Below are positions 34,573 through 47,600 of a DNA stretch of 64,000 nucleotides, piece after piece. The stretch lies in the NCBI GenBank assembly GCA_011009095.1, contig VTPC01090883.1:186001-250000 (forward strand). The letters run 5' to 3'. Every line of letters begins with the position of its first letter. Position 1 is the stretch's first letter. Origin of the DNA: Ignelater luminosus (taxonomy: Eukaryota > Arthropoda > Insecta > Coleoptera > Elateridae). The notes under the pieces were generated by a model that was given only the letters and a program-made list of their open reading frames with translations, was not told the DNA's origin and did not search any database. Position numbers and translations under genes: made by a program.

Positions 34573-37500
34573 TCCCTCTCTCCCTCCCTCCCTCTCTCCC
34601 TCCCTCCCTCCCTCCCTCCCTCCCTCTCTTAAAAGACAAGTCGTTTCCTTGACGAAAACGAAGAAGAGAACGCAGACGGAAAAGGTAACGCGACGGTGAC
34701 GGCACAATAGTTCTGGACGACTTGAGGGACTTTTGAACATTTTTTTGATTAAACGTAAGCGCACGAAGACGCGCAAAGCACGTTGGCGGGAAGTTCCACG
34801 AATGACGACGAACGCCAACAAACAGAACCGCTTAAGGACTATGCGTACCTCCAATAAGGGCCAATGGACAATCCGAAGAGATACTGTCAAGGCGGGAAGG
34901 CTACCACGTAATACCCGACCTAATGAAGAGCTGTTGCAATGGAGTATGTAGAAGACATTGAGAATGGCGACTTGTTTCACCATCACTGGTCTGATCCAGT
35001 AAACTGTAGATTGTCTGAATTCGTCTTACCAAAACAAAATTAGCTTGAGGATATCATTTTGAGGAGCATTAATAACCATGGGAAGATTGGGCGCAAATGC
35101 GTAACGCACGTTTCTCAATTGAAGTTGTATCGAACGATGACGAGAAAAACGATAATGAAGAGGATGAGCAACGGGAATCTGAGGAAAAAGCCACACCGTT
35201 AGAAGAGACAGGGCAACAAGAAGACTCGGTACCAGAATCACAATGTAAACACCGCGAACGGCACCGAAGAACAATACCAAAACGATTTAAGATTATGTCA
35301 AACTTCAGAAAGGCCGAGTAGAGAAGGCAACGTTGGCCACGCTTCCAGTCAAGGCCCCGTGGAAGCCGGGCCAAAACTGCCCAAAAGATTCTGAACTTCA
35401 TTCTTACCTAAATCTTGAAGAAAGCTCAATCAAAGACATTGCCAAAACGTAAATTTTGTGCCGACTTACATAAATGGTCAGAATACGCCCAAAATCCAAA
35501 CAAAGACTAAACTTACTGTGGCCGTATCAATTAGACTATCCGTAATATTGAGAGTTATAGAAACAGGTATTCGACGTTGCAAAAGAGTTTCAAGCCACAT
35601 CTTCTGTTGACCTAATCTATATTCTTGATTGAATGGACCTGCATAACTTAAGAATCCCACCAACATGAGCACGTCGCCAATCAATCTTTCAGTTTCCGCT
35701 TTGAACTGTGCAGACTGCTCCGTCCAACGCACTCTTTCTCCACTCAAACCATCAATTAGGGCACTAGCTTGGTCCATTTTATTCTTACATCTCATCGCAT
35801 CATCAAGAACTACCTTTAATTTTAAGAAAGACAAATTATATGTAGGGCGTGTGAAGTTTTATGTATAATAGAATTACTTGTTTCAGTCTCATAGCTTCAT
35901 CGTATTCCATTTGGCACTGCCTAACTTCCTCCTCTTTCATTTGAAGCAGCTCCATGGCGTCGTTCAATTCAGTTTCGGCCTTCTGCAGTTTTGCTTGCTG
36001 TCGGGCCAAATTCGCCTACAAAATGTTTCAAAATGCAATAACAAACAAAACTTAATGTCCTTAAAGGAACCTACCTTTAAAGGCAATACTTCACGATTGA
36101 CTTCGTAGAACGATGCCATAGCTATAGTCCAAGAGATCAAACCGGCAACATTGCCGCAAGCTTGCTTGGCAGCCTCAAAAGTATACAGGGGAAATTGGAA
36201 ATATGGCACCAGCAGATCTATCATTTCCGCATTGATGGTGTCTTTTGGATAACCTTGTAAGTTAGCTAGGAATTTCGTGTCCGCCATAACCTTTAACGAC
36301 TCTGCCCACGATGTGACTAAAAATTGCTTGTCTAGATCAGCCTTGACCGGTTCTATTTTTCTTTTGAAGTAAAGCAACACCGCGTCCATAATCACCATGA
36401 TTAGGTATGGGGGCTTGCCTAATTTACGCACGGTAGAAATATCAGCGGCTTTGATGGTCTGTAAAGCGGCCTCTGCAGCGTCTAGAGCTGGTTTGGCGGC
36501 GAGAAGCTTTTTCTCTGCCTGTATCGAATCTTTAGTAATCTTACTGACGAGCACCTCCGCTCGTTCTTTTACTATGGTGGCCTCTTCTTTGATTTTGTTT
36601 GCTATCTCAGATGCTGCAACTACAATGCCAAGTACCTGAAAATAAAATTTGTTGCATTGCCGTGATATTGTTTCATTATTATGTCATTTTTCTAATAGGT
36701 AGGATAGTTGTACGTTCGTCAACTGAGTTTAAATTTCTATATTAACGTTATTTTAACCATGGGCGAACTATATAAAGTAGTCGTTCGGACAATTCTATTT
36801 TTTGTGTATTTCACTTTGCCGAAACAAAACGTTAATAATTAGAATTACTACAGAAAGAAGCTGATCAAGTTGGTAGTATTCAACTGTAATGGTATTAATA
36901 ACGGGTGTTTACTCATTCGTCTTATCAAAGTGTCTAAAGATCAGAAATCCGTCAGGACATTCCTAAAATTAGTGGGCTACTAACTCTTTTACTAAAAAAC
37001 GACACCAAATTCCATTGGAACGAGTCACACAAAAAATCTTTCGATACTGTCAGAAATATTTGAACTTCACAACTTCTTGCAAGATATCCAGACTTTACTC
37101 AAGAATTTATACTTACGACAGATGCGTCGAACTTTGCCATAGGCGTGGTTCTAAGCCAAGGATAATCAGGGAATGATCCACCTATTGCATATGCCTCTAG
37201 AACTCTTAACAAATCTCACAAGCTAGGAAAAAGAATTACTTGTCATTCTGTGGAGCGCAAACCAATTTAAATCATATTTATACGGGAAAACCTTCACCAT
37301 AGTCACAGGTCAAGAGCCCATTACGTGGTTGTTTATTTGTAAGGACCCAGGAAGTAAACTCGTTTACTGGAGCTTAAAACTGTCCGAATATGACTATAAA
37401 ATCACATGTAAAGCAGCACAGCAGAACTTAAAATATAAATTATATAAAATTCTTCCTCTCCCTATCTCTCATAACTTCTCCTATTTGTATTCATATGTCG

Positions 37501-38664
37501 AACCTTCATTTCCATACCTGGTCACCAAGTTTTATTAAATGTATCGGCATCGACGTGGACAACTACATCTGCCAATACAAAGACATCTTCAAGACCCACC
37601 ATGTGAAACCACGACTATTCCAACTTTGTGTAACGCCAAGTCAATTCAAGCTAATTTTGAAATTTGGCAAGCTCTCCTGCATCCCTAACCCCATAAAAGA
37701 AATAAATCTACAGTCAACGGGTGTATTCCAACTCGGTTGAGGTTGTAAGCGTTTTTCAAGCTGCAATTGGTTGCGTTCTTACGTTTATAAATATAATTCC
37801 TGATGTCGACATCATCAAAGATGACACAAAACCACCGTCATCAACCTCATCACGACTATCGGATGGTAGCGACGGAAACGGATCGGTTGCAGAGCACGAA
37901 ACGTCGGCGCTTGGAAATGGTTACTGAAAATTTCTTCCAAAGCGTACGCCGAGAAAGTTTGTTTGTTCGGTTCTAGTAAGAGACGGTAGGGCGGACCTTT
38001 ACTTATAAAATTTGAAAGTTTCATGTTTATCGTCCCATAAGTAAAAAAGCTGTTCCGATTCACGCTCGGCTTATACCAACGCGCATTTGTTTAGAAATTT
38101 GAAAACTTAAAATTCGTTAAGTGGAAGAGGGACAAGGATATACAAATCGTCACAGGGCAAACAAAGAGAAGACCAATTTTTTCCATTTTCCGAGTAGACA
38201 TCTCGCTTTCTTTTAAAAGGAAGCGGCAGCCGACACCGTCTTCATCGCCATCGAGCTTCAAGTCCGGCCATTTCCGGGCTTCTTAACCTCACGCGTACAC
38301 AGGATACGTCTACAAACCGGAAACATGGCGATGCTGGCGTTTTACTTCCTTTCCGAGAGGGGCGCGTCTTCAATTATTTTCGATTCGCACCGGATGACGG
38401 CCGAGGGGCGTCCGCAACGCGTGAAGTAAAAGGGGCGAGCGTTGCAACTTGGAGGCGGCGTCATTCTGCGTTTGCCGCGCGAAGCGTTGCTGGTTTTCGG
38501 AGACGACATCGGGACTCTCTCAGTCTAACGCACGCGATTCTTAGAGCTGAAGGGAAAGGGGCGAGCACTTGCCGTCTTGTTCTCGGTTCCGACGCGATCG
38601 TTGCGAACGCCGGCGCGTCAATTTGCTTTTCGCGGATTCGCGCTTTTGAGAATTTTATTTGTTT

Positions 38665-38695
<31 letters not shown>

Positions 38696-41600
38696 GACAG
38701 AGAGCATTCATCTTCGGAACGGGTCCTTGAATGCACTTCGGAGACCCGTTCATACTACCCGGAGGCCTCCGATCGTATTTTGTTTTTTGGGAAATATTTT
38801 CCATCTTGAGAACGACTGGTCCTATCGAGACGGAACTTGATCGTTAGGTGTAGTGGAAGAATGGCCTTTAGAACATGTGTGCGGGAACGAACTTCTTTTG
38901 TTTTTTCGGCACATATCCTGTATCTTCGGAACGGCTGGTCCTATAAAGATGGAACTTGAGATGTTGGGTGTGGCGGGGGAAGCGCTTGCAGACGAGGGCG
39001 TAGCCGGAGCTATAGCGACATTGAGTTCTCTTAAGAAGGCTGATGGAGGATAAAGTTCTACGAGGGAGCAGCCTGTGCCGCAGTAACATTCAGTTCTTTT
39101 AAGAAGGTAGATGGAGAGTGGAGCCCGTCCTTGGGTCAACGTAAGAGACTCGTTTGAGAACCTAATCGGAGCTATAGTAAGATTCAGTTCTCCTAACAAG
39201 GTAGATGGAGGGTGAAGTCTGACGTGGGATCACGTCAGGGGGCCCATTCGAGGGTGCAGGCCGAGTCATAATAATTTAGTTCTCTTGCTTCTTTTACACG
39301 AGAGACATGTTACATCTTCGGAACAGATCGCCGATCGTCTTCAAGGTTTTTTTTGTTTCCCAGCGGAGATGACGGAGGGGCATCGAAACCGCACGTTGGA
39401 CCCCGATCGTACATTGTTTTCTTTTTCATTTTTGGACAGGTTTCCCGTATCAAGGAAAAAGCTGGCACGATGAAGTTTCCACTTGAATCGATGCTCAGAT
39501 GTCTGGTCCTATAGAGATGGGAGGATGATCGTTCGATGTCGTAGAAAAATGGCTTTTAAAAGATGCGTGCGGGACCGACCATATTTTGTTTTTTTTCTTG
39601 GCACTCATACCGTATCTCGAGAACGGGTGATCTTATAAAGATGGGACTTCGTAGGTAGATGCGATGGGAAGAGGCTTACAGAAGATGTGATCCTGTATCT
39701 CAGTCGCACTTTTAGACGCCGATGTTGTCGTGTTCGAGGACCGTGCACGATGCGTCTGCAAACAGAAGGGAGTGGAAACGAATACCTTCTGTTATTCTGA
39801 GAGAGCGACGCGACGCAACAGGCATCAGCCTATTTGTGCCAACTTTTAGATTTATAGTTCTAGTGTACAGATCTACAATATCCAACATACTAACTGCACC
39901 AGGCTACTTTGATAAAAGACGAATAAGTAAACACCCGTTATACAATCATTTACCTTTTCAGCTGCTGCGTTAGCTAGTGCAATTTCTTGGTTTTTAACTT
40001 CCAATTCCTTTTTTAAAATATCCACGCTTTCAGCAGCTTCAATTAACTTTGTGAGTCCCGTCTTCATTCTTTGCGCCATCACAGCGATATTATCATGCTT
40101 TTCTTTATACAAGACCTTGTAACTCCCCAAAAATGACAAAAATGTCTTAGGTGTAACAAATGTTTGACGTCGAAATCTAGAATTCTCTCGTTTTATCTAC
40201 AGTAAGTAACAATGAACAAGATTACCTGCCAAAGTAAGAACTACACATATCTCCAACACTTTCTTGTATATCACCCAAAACCTCAATCAATTCCGCTTTG
40301 ACTTCCGGAGTGCTCACCATGGGAAAAGTGTTCAAGTAATGATGGGATACTGCAACAAGGGCATCTTTCGGCCAACGCGAAAACCAGTCCATAGTACACC
40401 CGGATATTAACCCTGGAAATTTCATGGATCTGCTCCTGAATTTCTCACCAACAGGAGAGAAGCATAAGACGATATGCAGGTTAGATCGGGCACGGGCTAT
40501 GAAGAAATCATACAAAACATCATTGGTGGGAACTTTCTTCGGTGCAACCTTTTTCATGATGGGTATCAGCTCTGATTGAATTTCGTCTAGTTCGTCTTTT
40601 GCAAATAAATTGGCAATCTCACCGGAGCTTAGTACGTTATTTAACGATTCCAAGAACGTTTCTTCTTTGATGTCATTATCGGTAAAGATAAAAGTAATTC
40701 CTTGGCCTTCAAACCCGGACGCTCTATATAAATATTTCATGTCTTCCATGAAATTGTTTAAATTGTATGATCTAAAGGGAAGCTACAGTTATACTTTTAA
40801 TGCAATTTAAGTTTGATACAATACCTTGTTAATGATATTTGAAAGTGTTTATAGTTAGCAATGAAAGATGCAAGTTTGGTTAAACTTTGTTTACCAGAAC
40901 CACCAACTCCAACTAGTAGTGCGTTTCCTCTAGGAGTTCGTACAATTCTTGATATGATATTTAAGTGCACCATAGCGTCATGGAAAAACACCAAGTCCAT
41001 TGCCCCTCCTCTAACAGTCTCATTGTAGCTGTCCATATATAAATGTAATTTTTCTCTAACTAACTCCCAACTGGAAATCTCTTCGTAGACTTTTGGTGCA
41101 TCAAAGCAGAAATCTTCAGGTTCATCTCCAGTAGCTTCGGGCGCCTCTCTTAGATAATCAACCCAGAATGTTTCTTCTTGAGGAAAATGCTCATTGTATA
41201 ATTCTTCACCAAGTTCTTCTCTTGCTTGTATCCTCAAATTGTTTAAGAACCAATCACGATCTTTCTGTGTTGTAAATCTAAAGAAATAGAGAACTATCTG
41301 GTTATAATAGAAACGTTGTGCGTTGGTATAAAATTTACCTATCGGAAATTACCCTGGTGCATTCGTGCTGCCATAATTTCAATAAAGAATTGATGGTTTC
41401 GCATTCCAGTCTCTCGACAACTAATATACCTTGCCATATTCTCGATAGATCTCTCAAATTAAAAACGTAATGAAACTTGGCTGGAGTAGGCAGCATTTTG
41501 ATTTTAGTTTGCGCCCAAACGTGACGCGTAAGAGGGATCAGCCTGGGCACGAATTCGACAATGGTCTCATTAAAGCGCGTTTCGCAAAAGTAACCTTCAC

Positions 41601-44600
41601 CGATTTGTCCTGGAAATGAACAAAGTAGAATATCGATATAGAAAAAGATGCTGAACTTACTGAATATAGCGTCCATGGAATTGATGCTTGGTAAAGTACA
41701 ATTGAAGACACAAAACTGTCTTTTCAGACGATGAGGGATATCGTTTCTGCCACCACCAGGATGAATCATTGCAGCCAAAAATTGAATATCTACCAAGGTG
41801 GAGAAATCGCCTGGTTTGTCCAAGCTGTAGAAACCTGCAAACGATAAGGTTTGAATTGAAGAAGGCTAGTTAGGATGATAAAATAACTTGCCGTGTGTTT
41901 CCATCAGTTGGCGGACAATCTCGTTGGTGATTTGGTCTCCCCAATCGTTGATGACGGGCATGTTGATATCATCAATAAAGATGGATAAGGTTTTGCCTGC
42001 CGGTGGTCCATACGTTGTGCCAACTCTTTTATCAACGTACGATTCAATTATCCTCTAAATTAGAATTAGTTAAAATAATGTTGTTTTGTTAATTTCCAAG
42101 CGGACAAACCTGAACCATATTGGGGGTTGTTTCTGATGAGAAATTGAACGACTTGCTGATTTGGAATTCAGGATCGAAGATATTGAGGTATCCTTTTATC
42201 ATTACCGTCTTTGCAGTTCCCTGTTCACCTTCATGAAAATAGCGCATTAAACGATTTGATTTTCTAGAAAGTTGTTTAGAATACCAATAAGTAATACTGC
42301 CTTTTCTTGTTTTGCGATGGTGTCTATCAGAAAAGCTGTACGGACATTATCCACGTTGGGAACCAAAATCGTATTAAATTCGAGCACTTGATCTGGAGGA
42401 TACAAGAAAGGTTCTACTCTTTCATTCCAATGCTGCCATCTACCGTTATCGGCCACTACATATTCAAATATAGATTCGTCTTCCCCGCATTTAGGCCAAT
42501 CCATCTTGACGGGATTCTTAACGGCGTATCCTTCCAATTTTGTCCTATCATCTAATTCTAACACCGCACCCAAAGACCACATCACCGAGAACAAGAACAA
42601 TCGTTCTAAATGCCTTTCGGTGTATGTTCCTAAATACAGGAAAGGAAGACATTTATAATCTTTAGTTTTATTTTTAAATTATAATTATACTAGGTAGTTC
42701 TGCTTCTTCTATTGTAAGTAAACCTTGCAGAACATCGTAACACTGCCGTATGTACAAAGCTTCCCTAATGAACATTTTTGGTTTCAGTTTCGCTTGCACA
42801 AAATTATGCAGATCATCATAGATTTTATTGAAGAGGTTTCTAAATGTGTCACCTTCCATTGCAGGTCTCGTTTTTAACCAGGCCTAAAATAACCTTTCAT
42901 GTGATTAAAATCGAGCTTTGTGTAATCGAGATAACCTCCAAGATAGGTTGCCAAGGCAGGACAGACGCGCTCATAAATACCATACCCATTCTAGACACGG
43001 TAGCCGGACTGGCATTATCAACATTGTCTGGTTCAAACACCAATTTCGAATTGGGCGCCATCACGATACGATCACCATTGGCCAACGTTAGTGTTTTATT
43101 GTCATCTAGCACAGAGTTCAAATTCTCTATCCAAACGGCATCGACTGGCCCATCGAGAACTAACCTGAACGATGTAACGTTATCGAAGATTACCTGATGA
43201 TGATGGTTTTTTAGGAAACATACCAGCAAAAGTCCGTCTTTTTAATTTTTAGTGTTCGCCTCCACAGTGTGGAGAATATTCCGTCTGTCCAATCGTTGGT
43301 GGCAACATCTAATTTGCCAAACATCTGCGGAGCTGTAATTGCCTAACAATGAGGCAGAAATGTAAATTAGGGATGTGTCAAGGTTGGGCAGATTGTATTC
43401 GAATAAGGACTACGATTACTACTTGAATAACGATTACAATTGTATTTTGTATCCGTCAATTGACTTAAGTATTTGAAGGTGCATGTTGCTGTGTAAGAGT
43501 ACGAGGTAATTCTAAAGAGGGATAGTATGCGCATGTGTAAATAGTTATAAAAGGGAGAGATGCTATTGAACACAAGGCCCGATTGTGAGGTAAGATCGTC
43601 TTGCTTCTGACATCACAAGCGAGTATTTTTCGTGTTTGGTTGGTTGCCGCGTCTAACGGGGTTTTTGACGTCGTCGGAAGCGGTCTCTCAGAACTTGAAT
43701 AATATTTAACATTACACGCTTATATGGTGTTCGAGGTGATCTAATGTACATGCGCATACACACCGATAACTGACAACACTGCGCTACTCTACACGAACAA
43801 AAATAAAAATAGAGACACAGCGTTATCTGTTGGAGAGCAGACCCACTTTCAACTAGCGAGTTCGCGACTAGGATAACGGTATGTTCTGCACTTAACTAAT
43901 TTATAGGTTCAAAATTTATTTCCAAATTTGCGTTCCCATCGCGATTGCGGCGCACCTACTCTTTAAGTCTCTCGGAATAACAAAAGGTGCAATCGCCTTC
44001 GACGCTCATCGGACGGGCTCGCTTTTGTTTGGGGACTCGTCATGCACGGTCCTCGAACCCGACAACATTTCTGCTTAAAAAAAAGCAAAATACAGTCAGT
44101 CCCGCAGGCATCTTCTGCATGCCTTACTCGCGCCGCAACTACCTACCAAAGTCCCATCTCTATAGAATCAGCCGTTTCTGAGGATGCTTGCCAAAAAAAA
44201 ACAAAATGCGGTCGGTCCCGTGCACACCTTATGCAAGCTTTTACTCCATCGCACCTGCCTACCAAAGTCCCATCTCTACAGGATCAGCCGTTTCTGAGAT
44301 ACGGGATGCTTGCCAAAAAAAAAATGCGGTCGGTCCCGTGCACACCTTCTGTAAGCTTTTACTCCACCACACCTGCCTCTCAACGTCCCATCTCTATAGG
44401 TCCGGCCGTTCCTGAGATGCAAGATATCTGCGGAAAAAACAAAAGATGGCCGGCGACGCCCGGATCGTCCCATCTTGATAGGACCGACCGTTCTTAAGAT
44501 AGAGAATATCTGTCGGTCGGTCCCTCGCGCATCTTTTAAAAGCTATTTCCCCACCGCACCGAAGGTTCCAAGTCTCATCTCCACAATACCGGCCGCTCCA

Positions 44601-47600
44601 CTCCCGAGACACAAAATATTTTCTAAAAAAACAAAATACGATCGGAGGCCTCCGGATGGTATGAACGGGCCTTCGCCCGACTGCCGTTAGAAAACGAAAA
44701 AATCCGAAACCCGTTCCGTTTCTCTACTACTCTCTCTTTCTCTCTCTCGCTTTATTTCAAAACAAAGAGAAACAAAACTCTGGAAACCGAACATCACGAA
44801 ATGCAAAAGCGACTTGAAACGGGAAACAAAACGACAGACGTTAAACAGAGGGGGAGAGAGAGAGAGAGAAACGGAGAGTTCCATATCGGTCTTGCAAAAC
44901 TCGCGGCGCTGGGCGCGCGGCGAACGCAGAGAGACGCTGCCCACACGTTGTGACACTCGCCCCGTTCCCTCCACGCGACGCCAACGTTCCGAAGATGCGA
45001 CGGCACGTCCCTTTCGGAAAGGAAGTAAAACGCCAGCATCGTCAATGTCGCGTTTCCGGTTTGAAAACGTTCCTTGCGCACCCATAAGGTTAAACAGGCC
45101 AAGCAGGGCAGGCTGCCACGCGCGATGACAAAGGCGACGGCAACAGCGACGACGCCCGCTTCGTGTTGAAAAAAAAACGAAAGACGTCGTCGACACACGT
45201 GCAAAATCACGTGGTGCTCGGAAAATTGAAAAAAACTGGGTCCCTTCTTTGTTTAGCGCGCGGNNNNNNNNNNTTATTTGTATATAGTCGTCCTTCTCCC
45301 ACTTCAAGGATTTTAAATTTTCGAGTTTTTTTTAACAAATTTCTCGCTGGCATCGGCATAAGCCGGAAGTTAATCGAAATAGCTCTTTCACCTATTGGAC
45401 GTGCGGCATAAGCGAAAGGACGCCGCCTCCACGTCGCGACGCTCGTCACCCCTTCCCACGGACTCATGCCCACGCGGTACGAAACAAAAAAAAAACCGAA
45501 AATCCAAAGCCAAAGACAACCTCGACACGTATGATAAATTAGTTTCAAAATATCTTCGTGAAATTGAAAACAGCTGGTCCCCTCTTTGTCTAGCGCACGG
45601 CGATTTGTATATAGTCGTCCTTCTCCCACTTCAAGGATTATAGATTTTAGATTTTTTTTAACGAATTTCTCGCTGGCGTCGGCGTAAGCCGGACGTTAAT
45701 CGAAATAGCTTGTTTTCGCACAGCGCGACGCCGACAGCCCTCGACCGTCTCCGGTGCAAAGCGAAAATAAAACCGAAAATGGCAGGTCGGAAAGCGCGAT
45801 TTGCAATTTTAGAAAATTAACATTTAAAAATATTCTGACGTTATTTTTTTTAAGATGAAATTTCTTTTTGGATATAATTAACAATTTACATACATAACCT
45901 ACATCATCTGATGTGGTGACTGCCAATTTGACAGTGACATTAGTTAGACTTTAGAGGCTCGATTGTTTGTAACTAGAAAAGCCATGGTGAGAAACATAAC
46001 TGGATGGAATTCACGAATGGTGAATATACAGCGTTCACGACGTTTCTGGGTCGTATATGGCTGTGGAAGAATGACAGTTTGAATATTGTAAACCGGGCTG
46101 TTTATCTATTAACGCTATTAACTCGGCTTGTAGGATCTTATTGACGCTTAATGTGCTTTAAGGTTATGATTTTTATTACAGTTTAACCTCACGCTGTTGT
46201 CTTTTGTTTGTAACTCTGTAATTATAAGGAAAACTTGATTTTTTTTAACAAAACAAAACTAATCGGTACTATAAACGTTTAAGCAAAATTTCTGATCGTG
46301 CAACAGCGGCAAATGCAGCCGCAGGTACGACAATTTTCAAAAAAAAAAAAGAAAACACTTCCAACCTAACAAAATGAAAGCATGGCCTCTTACTACCCAG
46401 AAACATCGTGAACGGTGTACATTTATTTATTCAAAATAATTGTTTACTTGTAAACATTCCTATTCATATACCGAGTACTCATCGACAAACGAGTAAGTAA
46501 TCGTATTCCTAACTACAATTCTAATCGATTACTGCCCAAAACTCTGACATAATGTTAACTAGAAATTCAAGCAAAATACTTTAGGATTCATCCTCATTTC
46601 CCTAGTCGGTAAACCATTTTCGGTCATGGCTCTCATCAAGCAATACATACATTGAGTCTTGCCAGCTCCTGTTGGTCCTACATACAGACAGAAAAAGGCA
46701 ATTTGAATTTCTTCGAAAATTATGTATTAGTATTAGTACCCAAAACCATTAATCCATGTCGGACTAAATACGTTTCATACAGCTGTACAATCTTTAAGTT
46801 CCAAGAAGGATAATTAACCATTCCCATTTGTGCCGTTTGGTTGCTTATAGCTTTTTGTAATTCTTTCCAGGAATGCGTAGACAATTTTATACCAGGGAAC
46901 ATGTCTTCGATTAAAGACAAAAAGAGTGGTTCATCTTCGTCTACTAATTTACTTAAATTCATGTCCCTAAAATATAAATCGTGAAAACTCTTGAGCCACA
47001 GTAATTTTATCATACCTTAAAACTCTCATGACGATTGTTTCTTCCGTGTCTGTGGGATGAGCTCTCTTTTGTGCCCCTAGAGTTCGTAATACAGACAAGA
47101 TATTGCGAAGACCAAAATCATAATGGACCTTTAAAGAGTTGTTAATAACAATATTCTTGATGTTCTACTAACACAGTGGTTTTACCTGTTTTGATAGTTG
47201 CTCTTCGCACAATTTATATAGAGTATAAAACTTCCTAGATAACACTATGTTATCTTTAAAACCGCAAGATGCCAGTTTTACTCGTATAATAATCTGTCGA
47301 TCAGGCACCATCATAGCGACGCTGCGAAACATGATTTTTAGATTTTCCGGCAATTCTTGTCGACCCGCATATCCTGGATTCATGGTCAAGAAGATTCCAA
47401 ACTCTATATTCATTGCGACATTATCTCCATCACTGGATCACACTTAATTGGTTAGATCTGTTGAAAGATTGTGTGCAATACTACCTAAATATAAAAGAAG
47501 CCTTCCTCTCTTTTCTAGCAGATAACACAATATAAATCTGTTGGGCAGCCACAGACAACACAGGCAATTCGATGCGGTTGAATTCATCAAAGCATCCCCA

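Larger units (their letters stand above)
32916..35516 (-). other. Dynein intron with satellite array and unknown segment
   Basis: A 2.6-kb intron with GTAAGT donor and TTCTAG acceptor, holding copy 1 of the composite element, a CT microsatellite and a retroelement-like segment, listed below. Confidence 0.8.
36636..39953 (-). other. Dynein intron with gypsy remnant and composite satellite element
   Basis: A 3.3-kb intron (GTAAAT donor, TTTCAG acceptor). From the acceptor side: 36640-36880 has no feature, then the gypsy remnant, then the composite element up to near the donor. Confidence 0.8.
43343..46579 (-). other. Dynein intron with composite satellite element and assembly gap
   Basis: A 3.2-kb intron. 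The acceptor-side 650 bp (43343-43960) and the donor-side 750 bp (45800-46579) show no element. The middle holds the composite element and the run of N. Confidence 0.8.

Noticed and set aside
34458..34705. Ser/Leu-Pro and Arg/Glu repeat peptides on both strands
   Set aside because: They are translations of the CT/GA microsatellite.
43165..43223. Continuous frame VIFDNVTSF upstream of LVLDGPVD as coding
   Set aside because: Including it forces a 30-nt intron and a stop after the phase-2 donor. The AG at 43165-43166 restores the conserved order WLVLDGPVD and a 59-nt intron.
44687..45629. Long minus-strand frames in the 44-45.6 kb intron
   Set aside because: One frame runs through the N gap. 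They follow repeat modules and differ between copies. No family similarity was seen.
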